64,000 nt of DNA, from positions 1,002,001-1,066,000 of the forward strand of contig WPIO01000087.1 of the NCBI GenBank assembly GCA_009760855.2, read 5' to 3'. A program made the translations under genes and the position numbers. The notes under the pieces were generated by a model that did not search any database, was not told where the DNA came from, and worked only from the letters and a program-made list of their open reading frames with translations. This stretch comes from Cristatella mucedo (lineage: Eukaryota; Bryozoa; Phylactolaemata; Cristatellidae). The stretch's first letter is position 1, and each line of letters starts with the position of its first letter. This document shows, one piece after another, positions 1 to 10,795 of the stretch.

Positions 1-640
1 TTCTCACCGTCGGAATCAGCCTCGGCCTCTCTTATTTTAGCGTCAGGTTGTATGTGTGATTTGCAACGCACTGCACAGTGGCCTAACTTCCCGCAGGTAT
101 TGCAACGGCGGTCGCGTGCTGGACCGTGTCCAGGAGTGTGAGCCGAGTACATTTCCTGCAGCTGTTAGCATATTTGCATCATCGAAAAGCTTAACTCTCC
201 AACGCACTGCAATGCTGCTAGTGTCCACAATGCAGAGCTCCGCACAGTCGGCGGACTGTGGTCGCCGTCGAACCTCAGAGGCATCTGAACCTAGTGATGC
301 AGACTCAGTTGTGATTTTACCGTCTCCGTCTGAGGCGCTTTTTGTACCACCACAGTTAACGTAAGGTCGGGAATTAGTTAAGGGCTCCTGAAAGTTTGAG
401 GTCAGGCAAGACCACAACAAAGCGATCTCGGACCAAATCATCTTTTATTGAGCCGTATTTGCAGTGCGAAGCTAAATCATGAAGTTCGCCTACGAATGCC
501 TCGGTAGACTAAACCGGATATTGACAGCGGCGGTTGAACATATACCCGATCGTGGGTAACATTACTTCGTGATATGAATTAATGATCACATTTGCCCAAG
601 ATGAGATCCAACGTCTTCACTTGGTCGACCTCATAGGTAA
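1..640 (-). pseudogene. Ty3/gypsy-type gag remnant (nucleocapsid and capsid parts)
   Basis: Read on the minus strand, the segment near 450-560 encodes FVGELHDLASHCKYG followed by KDDLVRDR, the layout typical of the C-terminal capsid region of Ty3/gypsy Gag. Further on, near 66-107, lies a zinc knuckle with CX2CX4HX4C spacing (RRCNTCGKLGHCAVRC). It is preceded by SHTPGHGPARD and, one frame away, a CRKC motif, which together look like a two-finger nucleocapsid. Stops and at least two frame changes separate these pieces, so it is not an intact gene. It runs off the window at base 1, where a protease or reverse transcriptase would follow. The family call is from motif recognition. Its link to the solo LTRs in this window is unknown. 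Confidence 0.62.
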
Positions 641-1464
641 AGGTGTCGAATATCGCTTCGGCTTAGGCCCCCATGGCATACAAGAGTGTACTTATCTGTA
701 GATCCTATTCCTCCGCCGTCAGCTTGGTTGTCGTCACATAATAGCAAAAACGATTTCTCCAAGCTGTCCATAACGCCGACATTTCAAATGTACTGGAGGG
801 TTACACGAAGCCATCTCTTTGAATTTCAGGGTGACACTCTAAAACTTCACCGCTACTACCATATAATGATTAGACGCATCACGATTGAACAGAGCACTTT
901 CATTGGCAACCATCTTATACCCGCTCCCTGACCACACCGTCAGCGAGGTCTCTCCTGATTGGTCACGTTGTTGTGGCTCCACCAGATAGCTCTGCTGTCA
1001 CAGGCTCTTGAGGTGCAGTGACGAATGCTGGCGGAGGGACGGCAAACCTCATTACCGTCATAAATGACGATTTCTTCCACTTTGAGCTTCTTCAGAAACA
1101 TAAATTGACCGTTTTGGCCACAGGTTTTAACAGTTATGGGCTTTGACATCAAAGAATGTGCTGCAAGCTGGTTAAGCTACATGTTGCCAACTTCGACTGA
1201 TTGCTTTGTAGAAGTATGCCGCAAACCTCCGTTGAGTTACCTGTCAAGTAAGTATAGTGCTAATGTCCTTGAATGTCATAGACATTTATTTTGCTGATTA
1301 AGGGTATTTTTGACTCGTCAAATAATTTTAATATTTTTCTGGACATGGGCAAAGGTCAAAAAAGTGTCCTGGATTTTTTGAGAGGTTTTTCAGGTTAAAA
1401 GTTTATTAAGATCGTGATATGAACAATTGGGCTGTGGCACCCTGACCGGACGGAGCCGCGGGTG
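641..1464. other. Unassigned stretch
   Basis: No feature recognised. Short open frames on both strands (for example 686-931 + and 940-1152 -) have no motif I can name. The AT-rich part 1250-1430 looks non-coding. Confidence 0.4.
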
Positions 1465-2300
1465 CTAACCGCGACTCCCGGCTTCGGAACAGGGTTCGGG
1501 CGGTCTCAGAGCCCGAGTGGCTTCGGACACACAATGCCGCCTCAAGGCCGAGCGCTCACTAAGTCGGATGCCGAGGTTAAAAAGGCAGTTATCGTTTCCC
1601 GGGAAGCAACCGCCGAGAGCGACAGTAAAAACGACATCACAACCGCTGACCTGTATCCGCTTGCCAGTTGTTCTCGGGCGATGCCCGAGCACTTGTGCAC
1701 TTTCGCCTGAACTGCCACGCATAGTGCGTCGGCGCCCTTATCGAATGGGACCGTGACGTCGATGATGAACGCCTCCGAGCCGTTGTCGATAATGAGATCC
1801 GGTTTCGTAGGCGGTCCGTCGGCGACAGGACGGCAGCGACCCACCGTCATGCAGCGTCCGAGGCTGCAGACACGAATGACTGGATGCGGGACGCTCTATT
1901 GATCCATCGGAGGACTGGCTCCACAGGCAAAATCAGCGAAAGCCGCCGTACCCAGCATGGTGCCATTCACCAAATGGCGAAGGGTGCCATGCTGCAACCG
2001 TTCACCCGGAGCTACAACGTCTTACAACGGTGCAGATGCGTTCCACAAAAGAGCAGAACGTCTCGTCCAGAACGACGTGCTTCTACACGTGTAGTGCCGC
2101 CTCGTGCTGAACGGTCCCCAAGGCGTTCTGTAGGTCGAGGAATGCCACATAAATTCCTCGGGGATTCTGGTGGCAGGGTGCCTCTTCGATGACGCTCTCG
2201 ACAAGAAACAACTGCTCGATATAGCCCTAGACCCCGGGACAAAGCCTCCTCGGGGGCGACAGATGGCCGACTTCTCATGTGTGGTTGCTCAGCCTGTGGC
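1465..2300 (-). mobile_element. RLE-type LINE fragment (R2/NeSL-like): RT piece and endonuclease domain
   Basis: On the minus strand, 2290-2000 encodes a reverse-transcriptase palm piece (a form of VAFLDLQNA followed by a VQHEALH-like segment). Then 1850-1542 encodes a restriction-like endonuclease domain: KPDLII, about ten residues, then IIDVTVPFD, then AKVHK, matching the PD..D..K layout of R2/NeSL/CRE-type LINEs. The order RT then endonuclease agrees with a minus-strand element. The RT part needs frame changes and the middle is deleted, so this is a dead 3' fragment. A second fragment of the same class lies at 20500-21310 on the plus strand. Clade assignment is inference from motifs. Confidence 0.65.
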
Positions 2301-2802
2301 TAATAACAATAATAACACACCTAATAAAGCGCCCTCAGAAAACTAAATCTTTTTTTTGGCGTTTGTCATTTGAAGCTTAAAAAACACTCGATTATTTAAT
2401 GTTAGCATGCTCAGTAAACAGCAAGAGTACCTTGGGAAGTAGTGACATCCAGATAGTCCGGATGCAAGTATGGTTAGTGGCATCACACGCAGTCTTAGTA
2501 CTCAGGCACATTTGGTCGAATCACAGGGAACCACTAAATGCTGTGTTAAATAGGTGAGTTTTTAGTTTCTGTTTAAATGTCAAGTGAGGCGATGTCATGA
2601 CGCAAGTCGGGAGTTAGTTCTATACTCTGCGAGCCAATCAACTAAACGCTCGGTCTCCAAAGGACTTGAGGTTTGTTCGAGGTAAAGATAAACAGCGAGA
2701 CTCCAAAAAGTGGGCGGTACGATGCTCTTGCTTGCGTTGCTTGACTGGTAGCAGTGCAAGTCTGCCAGAAGTGGTGTGATGTGGCAGCTCTGATGCTAAT
2801 GG

Positions 2803-2904
2803 TGTACCCTAGAGTTGGCGGACCCACTGACATTCGATATGACGGGCTGGGCGTCGCCTTGCCCGGAAGGGCAGATGCCCGAGGACCGGAACTGGGTACA
2901 ACGT

Positions 2905-2984
<80 letters not shown>

Positions 2985-3370
2985 GGCGGAAGCTCTCAGC
3001 GGTGTTGGACGTCCGCTCCGTCTACCACAGAGTACTCAGGTAGCCGGGTCTTGGACGGCGTACGCTTGTACTGGTGAGGCCGAGTCCTGCGACGGTGCGA
3101 CTCTGGAAGCTGACTGAGAACTAACACGTTTGTTCGCGCTTGCTGCGTCATCCCGCGCCCCTGTAGTTTATCTTGTACAGGACCTTTCTCTGTAGACCTG
3201 TTTAGTGCGCTCCTTTGTATAGCGCATGCGTGTGTATTATATAAAGTGTTTTGTACCCGATCGATCACGCGTGAACCACTGTTACCGGAGGGCCCGGCGT
3301 AACGACCTAGAACGGACATAGATAGTAGCGAGCCATAGTGGGAGTTCGTCCCTGGCCCCAACTCGGCTAA
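2803..3370 (+). mobile_element. Solo LTR, family A copy 1
   Basis: The segment begins TGTACCC, as copy 2 does at 10010, and is inserted in an F1 LINE. AATGG stands on both sides (2798-2802 and 3371-3375), a likely 4-5 bp target duplication. The part from TTTCGGCGGAAGC (about 2981) to the TATAAAG near 3244 aligns well with 10365-10630 of copy 2, including the run ACTAACACGTTTGTTCGCGC. This copy is shorter and has gained a CT microsatellite. No internal retrotransposon sequence is present, hence solo LTR. Transcriptional direction is assigned only from the TATAAAG motif and is tentative. Confidence 0.75.
2906..2981 (+). repeat. (CT)n microsatellite inside LTR copy 1
   Basis: About 76 bp of pure CT. 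The corresponding place in LTR copy 2 (about 10340) holds a C-run instead, so the tract arose after the copies diverged. Confidence 0.95.
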
Positions 3371-3725
3371 AATGGCAAACTAGCCTAGCCGCACAGTTTT
3401 GCACACAATGTAAGCTCCTAATTGCACAGGCCGGTAGACCAGCAAGGAGTGAGTTACAGAAGTCACGACTTCATGGATTAACTTAGATTTTGTATCCCTG
3501 TCTAACCAAGCCCATATCTTACCAAAGTTATGTAGCTGAAAGTAGGCAGACTTGATTGCTGAGTACATGTGGTCATCTAAAGAAAGGTCGCATTTGAAAA
3601 TTACATCTAGATTTCGTGCCGATTCAACAGGAGATATGTTGGCAGAGCCTATTTTGAGCGTCAGTATTTTCAATTTCTGAATCATACTCGGTTGGTCCAT
3701 AGCTAGTATGTTGGTTTTAAGTTGC

Positions 3726-5040
3726 TAACAACAGCTGGTAGAGCGTCGGAAGCTCCTTATCGGCCATAAGTTGCTCCGCTGACTTGAGTCACCCTTTTGG
3801 TGGACTACGGCAGCATGTAGATTCCATGCAGACGGGACGTTGCCTAAATGGAGGCAGCTGTTAAGGATAACCGTAACGAGCGCCAAGGCCAAGGCCGAGG
3901 AGGTGCACGCGTCGGTACTCCAGGCAGTCGGAGTCCGGTGCGGCGTCGTTAGTACGGCGAAAATGGGCGACGACCTGATTGGTGGTCAGCAGCGCTGTCA
4001 GTTTGGAAGGTGCACTCTTCGCGCGCGCGGCATTGACGAGTCGATCGAGCAGGGGGCCCGAGGGGCTCGCAGATGGCTCCGGGTGAGGGCCGCTGGGGCA
4101 CTTCTCCCGGTCCCGAACGAGCGACCTCGCCAGAGCCAGCCACTCCGAGCTGATCAGCAGGATGTCGGGCGCCGCCTGTCCACTCGTTGGCTGCGATGCA
4201 GGTCACCGTGGGCCGAACACCAGTGAGAGATGAACTCTCGCTTGTTATAGCTACTGTTATACTATATGTGGGTTGTGGAGCGTTCTGGGAGCTTCGGCGG
4301 CGTCGGCTACGTGGTGACGTCGGCTGGGTGAGGATGGCGGCGGCGACGGATCGGGTTGCGTTGGGCTGTCGGCGGCCAGCGGTCAGGCCGGGCCGCAGCT
4401 GGCAGCGGAGGGGGAACAATCCCCTCAGTATTGGTAGGGGGCGAGCAGGGAAGCGGCGTCTGGGAGGTGAGGAGTGCTGAGCGGCCTCGCCAGGAAGTGC
4501 AGAGGTAGAGGAGGTCGGGGTTAGAGTTGCAGTATGCTGAGCGAGGGCGGAGAGAGGGGAAGTCGAGAGGGAGTGCGCTGGCGCTATCGAGCCCAGGTCC
4601 GGCTTGGGGCCGGTGGTTTCGAGAGGATCGGCGGTCCCGGCGTGGGGAGGGCGGGTAGTGTCCCTATTGAGGACCTACCGTGGGTGCTGCCTAGGTGGAC
4701 GAGGTGGACGAGTACGAGCGTTCGAAGGGGCAGCGGGCGGAGGAGAATTGTAATGAAGAGGTGTGGTGCTGCGAGATATGAATCCGTTCATTTTTTTGGA
4801 TAGCCATGTTTGTTGAGTGTCAATCGACATTCGTAACCTTTACTTCTACAGGTCATCACCAGGTCAACACGACAACTGTGGTTACATAAAAAAGATAGCT
4901 TATGCTAGATTCGTTGGTGCCAATTTGCATATTAATCGTTCGATTGGTATTTGAGAAATATCAATAAATTCTCTGCTCGGAAGATATATCCCATAGGCTA
5001 ATGGATTTAACTCCACACTCTCTTTCATGTCCCCTTAAAC
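3726..5040. other. GC- and CpG-rich stretch without a recognised gene
   Basis: From 3840 to 4760 the sequence is GC-rich with many CpGs and several runs of four or five G (4400-4480). Open frames exist on both strands (3840-4226 +, 3949-4419 -, 4534-4803 +), but they are the low-complexity Arg/Gly/Ser kind expected by chance in GC-rich DNA, and I see no domain. It could be a promoter-like island or an old repeat. From 4800 to 5040 it is AT-rich with nothing seen. Confidence 0.4.
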
Positions 5041-5226
5041 CAGCAGTTCTCAACCTGTGGGTAGTGACCCCTTTGGGGGTCAAACGACCCTTTCACAGGG
5101 TTTGCCTAAGACATCGGAAGACATACATTTCCACATTTCACGCACAATAATTTTATTGTTGGGGGTCGCCACAACATGAGGAACGGTGTTAAAGGGTCGA
5201 GGCATTGGGAAGGCTGAGAACCACAG
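5041..5226. mobile_element. SPIN-like hAT MITE with perfect 8-bp target duplication
   Basis: The 186-bp element starts CAGCAGTTCTCAACC and ends GGCTGAGAACCACAG, imperfect terminal inverted repeats of the hAT kind. It is flanked by an exact 8-bp direct repeat CCTTAAAC (5033-5040 and 5227-5234), the hAT target size. The interior has the paired blocks GTGACCCC/GGGGTCAAACGACCC, then CCTAAGACATCGGAA, then TTTTATTGTTGGGGGTCGCC, then ACAACATGAGGAAC. I recognise this order as that of the SPIN family, whose copies have been explained by horizontal transfer between animals. There is no transposase, so it is non-autonomous. Confidence 0.88.
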
Positions 5227-5234
5227 CCTTAAAC

Positions 5235-6869
5235 CGAGTTTTCCCAGTCGCTTTTCCGGGAGTTGTCCCCTTCGCCATCTCTTCCACTGCACCGTCGCTT
5301 TCAGGACAAAAGATCAGCCCCAGGCAGCTCGGCCTAACTTAACGAAACCGACGGCAGAGAAGACCAGTCAACCAATCAGGTATGCCTTCAAGGACCTTCC
5401 CTCTGTTTCTAGTAAACAGTGAATTGTAGGTTAAGCAGCTTTGGTTGACGCCCACCGGGCAGGCAACTGCTTGTGAGACACTGCATGAAGAATACCGAAA
5501 TATTTTTTTCAGAAGAGGCTGATAATAGATAAAGCCGCTATGCTAAGCCACACCGATGAGTATTGCCAGCTGCCTGACCGTCCGTTATGCGGCGGCATTC
5601 TATAGCCTGACCAGATAATTGGTGATCTCGCTTAAATCTAATTATCTACTGAAGATTGTTATCCATGTTAATACGCGGACTCTCAACTGATACTCTTGTA
5701 CTGACGGTTCATTCACCTGTTATTGGGGACTGGTTAAAAAACGTTAGCTGCCAAGTTACCTACAGCGAACCCATGGTGCTGGGGGCGTGGCATTGTCGGG
5801 GCTTGGGTGTGCAATGGCGGCGCAACGAACACAGAAGCCCCCACAAGCGAGCAGTGGTGTTGACGACGGCTGTATTTGATCTTACGCAGGCAAACGCGGG
5901 AGAGAGAGTGCCCACAGGCGGATGTAGAAGCCTTCGTGGAAGCAGCTCTGGAGTGACAGAAGAAGAGTAGAGAAGAGAACCAGAGAAGAGAAGAGAAAGT
6001 GAGTGAGAAGAAGGGAGGGCGAGTGGATAGCCTGAGTACAGGTGGACGAACGAGCAGCAAGTCCTGCAGCTGCAGGTCTAGCTGGTCACGCGACCGCAGC
6101 TGACCCATTCCAACTAAATACAGCTTAGTCAGCCGATACTGTCCAACTGCAGCTCCTAGTGATGCGGTACTCAGCTCACCCGTTGGCTGGGCGGAGTGGT
6201 GTGTGTCCGGCTCGGATGGAACAGCATTGTGGGCGATGCCACGCCCACAATGCTTCGTGGGTGACTAAAGGTGAACCCAATGGAAATTCGTCAATAGGCC
6301 AAGAGCTTAATTTCTGACTGTCATCCTTCTGTTTAAACGACTGAAACCGGTAAAAATATAACGGACAGAAAACCGGTGACACACAAATGGGCGGTAAACC
6401 GACCATCGGGGACCACGTCTGGACGGTCGGTTTTGCTGTATGAGGAGACTTGAATGCATGAGTCTCTCTCTGCTGAGGCAAGTCCGGTATATATGGATAG
6501 AACATCTACTAATTGCAAAAACCTAAGGAAGTGGTTCAAAGTTTACTTCCGCGATGATCGATGTCCTAATCAGAATGGTTCTTAATTTACAGGGGAGATA
6601 ACTAACTAGACACTCAGCAACGCTGGTCAACAATTGAACGGACTATAAATTTAAATCGAAAGATTCATCTGGTGGGTGGGTGCAAACTGTGCAAACTGGC
6701 AACCTGCGTAAGCAATAGAAGTCGAACGAGACTTCGGCAGTTGGCTTGATCCCCTGCTGCTTGGAATCTAAAGCGATAATCTTACCAGCCCTGCCTTTTT
6801 TTAATACCAATAAAAAAAGATCAGGACTGACTGTCCATCGACAGGTTTGTGTAGGTCATACTGATCGAT
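5235..6869. other. Unassigned stretch
   Basis: No gene recognised. A purine-rich block (AGAAG/AGAGA) lies at 5955-6030. A perfect hairpin at 6223-6254 is listed separately. Short ORFs here have no recognisable motif. Confidence 0.4.
6223..6254. repeat. Perfect inverted repeat (13-bp stem, 6-nt loop)
   Basis: AGCATTGTGGGCG at 6223-6235 pairs perfectly with CGCCCACAATGCT at 6242-6254, with loop ATGCCA. No known element surrounds it. Confidence 0.85.
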
Positions 6870-8058
6870 CCTAGCAAACGCACAGTCTAGCTGTTGAATC
6901 ACAGTTGCACAATCCAAAAATTCTAATATCGACGATGGACCGTCTACTCAACCGCTCCCAGATTAGCTCCTTACCTGACAATCCCTGTTCTCATCTGGCT
7001 GTTGATCCAACATTGCATTGATCTGCAGCCATCATGCATAGCTAACATCATTCATACGCCATTAGCCTAAGCTCATGTCACAGCATCTTCTAAAAAGTTT
7101 GCAGTCAGGCCACTTCTCAAGAAAATGACGCTAGACCAAGAGAACTTGACCAAATACCGCAAAAGTCTCCCTTCTACCATTCCTATCAAAGACACTGGAA
7201 AGAGTCGTTGTAGACCAGCTGAACTCATATATTGAAGCTTTAAACCTTGCTAGTAAGCTCCAGTCCCGGTCTGGCCAGTACAACCAATCACTACACAGAG
7301 TCATCATTGCTTCGAGTGTGCACGAACTACTTATGAATGCAGACATTGTTAGAGTATCTCTGCTTGTTTTGCTCGATCTTTCGCCAGCATTTGATAATAT
7401 CGATGACTACAGTCTTCTTAAGCGCCCCCCATCTCGCCAGGGAATCACTGGCACTGCTCTGCAACAGTTCAGGTCGTATCTCAGTGGGAGACTCCAGGGT
7501 TTTGATGTGAATGAACAAAGATCATCCGAGGTACCTCTGAAATATGGGTACCCCACAGCTCTGTACTAGGTTCGGCTCTTTTCACGGTTTATACTCTCCC
7601 TCTTGCCGATTGATTGATAAGCACAATCTAGGCTCTCACATTTATGCGAATGACACTCAGTTGTACCGTTGCTTTGATCCCTCACAGCCTTCGAGCACCT
7701 CAAATTCTCTCAATTCCCTTGCTGCATGTACTGATGACATATCTGCAAATACATGGCAGCAAATTTTCTTAAATTAAGTGAGGATAAAACTAACTTACTA
7801 GTTATGGGCCAACCAAGTGTGATTCCTAAAATGGAAAGGCTAACCCTCAAAATGAGCTGTGCCAGCATACCTCCTGTTGAATCAGCATGAAATCGGGATG
7901 TCATGTTCCAAAGTGACCTCTCGTTAGACGACCACATCAGTTCCAAAATCAAGTCTGTTTACTTTCAGCTGCCTAACGTTGCTAAAATTCCGGCTTGCTT
8001 AGATAAGGATACCACCTCGAAGTTGGTCCAAGCATTTGCGACATCCCGTCTTGACTTC
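6870..8058 (+). mobile_element. F1 LINE copy, RT region
   Basis: This plus-strand copy enters near the linker after the endonuclease (GTTGAATCACAG, then CGACGATGGACCG). It continues through RT motifs, with LLVLLDLSPAFDNID at 7350-7400 and an LTLPLAD/HIYANDTQLY form of the YADD block near 7640-7670. It stops abruptly at TCTTGACTTCT where the tail of an opposite F1 copy begins. The YADD motif is mutated to YAND, and there are internal deletions and frame breaks, so it is inactive. Confidence 0.85.
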
Positions 8059-9205
8059 TAATAATAATATAACAATAATATTGCACTTGATAAAGCGCCC
8101 TCAGAGAACTTAATCTCTTTCTAGGCACTTTACATTTGCTGCAAAGTGATACGCAATAGAATAGTAAGTAAAATCATGCTTGAAAAACAAACAAAATGAA
8201 TAACATGGTTAGGGGTTACATGCACTGGGTCAGCATGCAAATGTGGTTAGTGGCAGCATGAACAGTGTCAGCACGTATAAGCACATCGAGGACGAATCAC
8301 AAGGACCCACTAAATGCTGTCCTAAATAGGTATGTTTTTAAGTTTCTTTTAAATGTGGTCAGGTCAGGGGATGTTCTGATGCAGGTCGGGAGGGAGTTCC
8401 AGGCTGTGGGAGCATACGAGCTAAATGCACGGTCTCCAAAGGATTTAAGGTTTGTACGAGGTATTTCTAGACTGTTGGATTCCGAAAAGCGAGTGGTACG
8501 ATGCTTTGCCTGATGGGGTAGTATATCTGAAAGATAGGCTGGAGCCATAGAATGAAGAGACCTAAAAGTGAGCGACAAAACCTTGAAGTCAATCCGTTGC
8601 TTGACTGGTAACCAGTGCAGGTCGGCGAGAAGTGGAGTAATGTGGCAACTGCGATGCTCACGACAGACAAGCCTAGCTGCAGAGTTTTGCACCAGCTGCA
8701 ATTGCCTGATCGCACATGCTGGTAGGCCAGTGAGCAGTGAGTTGCAGAAGTCGAGACGAGATGTCATGAATGCATGGACCAACTTGGACGTGGTATCCTT
8801 ATCTAAACAAGCCCTAATTTTAGCAATGTTATGAAGCTGAAAATAGGCTGATTTGACTGTGGAGCTGATGTGGTCGTCTAACGAGAGATCGCTTTGGAAT
8901 ATGACACCTAGATTTCGAGCTGATGCAACTGGAGATATGCTGGCAGAGCCAATTTTGAAAGTCAGCCTTTCCAATTTCTGAATAACACTAGGTTTGCCCA
9001 TAACTAGTAAGTTAGTTTTATCATCGTTTAGTTTTAGAAAATTTGCTGCCATCCATGATCGGATGTCATCAATGCATGCAGCAAGTGAGTTGAGAGAATT
9101 TGAGGTGCTCGAAGGCTGGGAGGGATCAAAGCAAAGGTACAACTGAGTGTCATCCGCATAGAAGTGAAAGCCTAGATTGTGCTTGGCAATCACATCAGCG
9201 AGAGG
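8059..9205 (-). mobile_element. F1 LINE copy with the longest intact C-terminal ORF (298 aa)
   Basis: The minus-strand ORF at 8297-9193 starts just before the RT catalytic motif (FHFYADDTQLYL). It continues through the thumb region (KLNDDKTNLLVMG, SARNLGVIFQSDLSLDD) to the CR1/L2-type C-terminal block (HITPLLADLHWLPVKQ, then MAPAYLSDILP) and ends at FSGSL. The 3' UTR follows down to 8059, where the ATT repeat tail lies. The 5' end is truncated near 9205, with a short TA-rich junction to the next copy. This is the best single source for the family's C-terminal protein sequence. Confidence 0.9.
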
Positions 9206-9227
9206 GAGAGTATAATACTATATATAT

Positions 9228-9918
9228 ATACTTCTATACCTTACTGCTTACTAAACTGCCGGAATGTGAAATCAGGCGCTTACAGCTGGTGCACAACTGA
9301 GCAGCTAGGCTTGTCTGCCGTGAGCATCGCAGCTACCACACCACACCACTTCTCGCCAATCATGCACTGGCTACCACTCAAGTAACTGATCGATTTCAAG
9401 GTTTTGCTGTTCACTTTTCGGTCCCTTTGCTCTTTAGCTCCAGCCTACTTATAAGATCTACTCCCCCACAAGACCAAGCATCGTACCACCAGCTATTCGG
9501 AAACTAAATGTTTACCTATACCTCGTACAAACTTCAAATCCTTTGGAAACCGAGCATTTAGTTCGTATGCTCCCAAAGCCTGGAACTCACTTCCGACTTG
9601 CGTCACGACATCCCTTAACTTGACCACATTTAAAGAGAACTTAAAAATGTATCTTTTTCTGACAGCATTTAGTGGTTCCTTGTGATTTGTCCTGTTTGTG
9701 CTTATGCATGCTGACACTGTTGCATGCTGCCAGTAACCACACTTGCATGAGGACCCTTCGCATGTCACCTCTAACCATGTTATCCGTGTTGCTTTTCAAC
9801 CATGATACCACTCACCATTCAATTGTGTTTCTTTTTCAGCCAATGCAAAGCGCCTAGAAAGAGATTGAGTTCTCTGAGGGTGTTGTATCAAGTGCGTAAT
9901 AATCATTATTATTATTAA
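9228..9918 (+). mobile_element. F1 LINE copy, 3' part
   Basis: It begins at the C-terminal domain (TACTGCTTACTAAACTGCC), includes the LQLVHN and THHFSPIMHWLP region in broken frames, and then the 3' UTR with GCGCCTAGAAAGAGATTGAG. It ends in an ATT repeat at about 9918. It stands head to head with the copy at 8059-9205. Confidence 0.85.
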
Positions 9919-10795
9919 GGGAGACTTGGCAGAAGTTGCTCAAGTTCTCTTGGTCATGTGTTGCTTTCTTGAGTAGTGGCCCGTCTACAGCCTTTTTTAA
10001 AGGTACTTGTGTACCCAGGCTGGGTTCGGTTGACAGGGACCGGACGGCTATAGTGATGGTTAGGGTCACCGGCTAGGCCGGGGTCGGACCCTACGGCACG
10101 GCCGGATGTATGCGGTGACGTGAGGTCACCGGGGCTATTGGGTACGGGAAGTTGGCCTAGTAAGTCGTGGTGTTGGAGGCTCCCGGTCTCGCCGAGTTAT
10201 GCACCTGGATTCGTGCAGGCGTGCTCCGGCGATGCTGCCACGCACGCAAGGGAACTAGTACCCAAGGCCCGAGCGGAGCTGGATAGCTCGCTCGTTGTTG
10301 ACTTGTTTTTATTCCGCTTCCCCGTGTAGCGTGTTCGTGACCCCCCCCCCCCGTGTGTTGGCGTCTTTCGGCGGAAGCTTACGACTGTGGTAGTTGTCGA
10401 CTCAGACTAGCCAGCAGTTACTCAGCCAGCCGGGGTTTGGACGGCGTACGCTCGTACTGTTGGATTCGGAGTCGGTACAACGACAGGACGGCAGGAGCCG
10501 ACTGACTCCAACTAACACGTTTGTTCGCGCTTGCTGCGTCGTCTTGCGCCCCCGTAGTGTACTGTGTATAGGACCCTCCCTGTAGACTTGTTTAGTTCCC
10601 CCGTTGTTGTTGGCGCATGTGTTATAAAGATGTTTAACCTGACGGCCGCTCGTCTTACCCTAGCTCGGCGGCATAGCGAGCGGCAGCGTGGCCGGAGGAT
10701 GGCGGGTTTGGCGGGAATTAGCCTCTGACCCCTGGAACCCGGTTACACTTGGACATTACCTGAAGCTAATTACATATTTCTGATGTCAGTTCGCA
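9919..10795 (-). mobile_element. F1 LINE fragment (RT region) split by solo LTR copy 2
   Basis: The piece at 9919-10009 matches the reverse of the F1 RT segment encoding LLKKATHDQENLSNF (compare 41020-41100). After the LTR, 10748-10795 continues the same reverse sequence (GGACATTACCTGAAGCTAAT). The two together fix the insertion point and give an empty-site sequence. Confidence 0.78.
10010..10747 (+). mobile_element. Solo LTR, family A copy 2 (738 bp)
   Basis: It begins TGTACCC and ends GGTTACA, so it has TG...CA ends with a short terminal inverted repeat (TGTA/TACA). CTTG, with an A before it that may make it five bases, flanks both sides (10006-10009 and 10748-10751). The flanks join into a continuous F1 LINE. 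It shares about 270 bp with copy 1 (2981-3260), including GGACGGCGTACGCT and TTGTTCGCGCTTGCTGCGTC, and a TATAAAG motif near 10623. No gag-pol interior is present. The target size fits Ty3/gypsy or BEL, but the superfamily cannot be settled from an LTR. Confidence 0.82.

Larger units (their letters stand above)
2301..3725 (-). mobile_element. F1 LINE copy (CR1/L2 group), split by a solo LTR
   Basis: The low-coordinate end is the F1 3' terminus in reverse: ATT-type repeat, then AATAAAGCGCCCTCAG. The 3' UTR and the end of ORF2 follow, up to 2802. The sequence resumes at 3371 after the inserted LTR and reaches the segment before the RT thumb (ORF 3380-3700, with SARNLDVIF and LDDHMYS). Joining the two halves restores the F1 sequence across the insertion with one short duplicated target. 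The reading frame is interrupted and the copy is 5' truncated. Confidence 0.85.

Noticed and set aside
56-364. Plus-strand ORF of 102 codons at the left edge
   Set aside because: It is antisense to the minus-strand gag remnant with its zinc knuckle.
3840-4803. Several ORFs in the GC-rich stretch
   Set aside because: They overlap on both strands, consist of Arg/Gly/Ser/Pro-rich sequence expected from GC-rich DNA, and have no domain.
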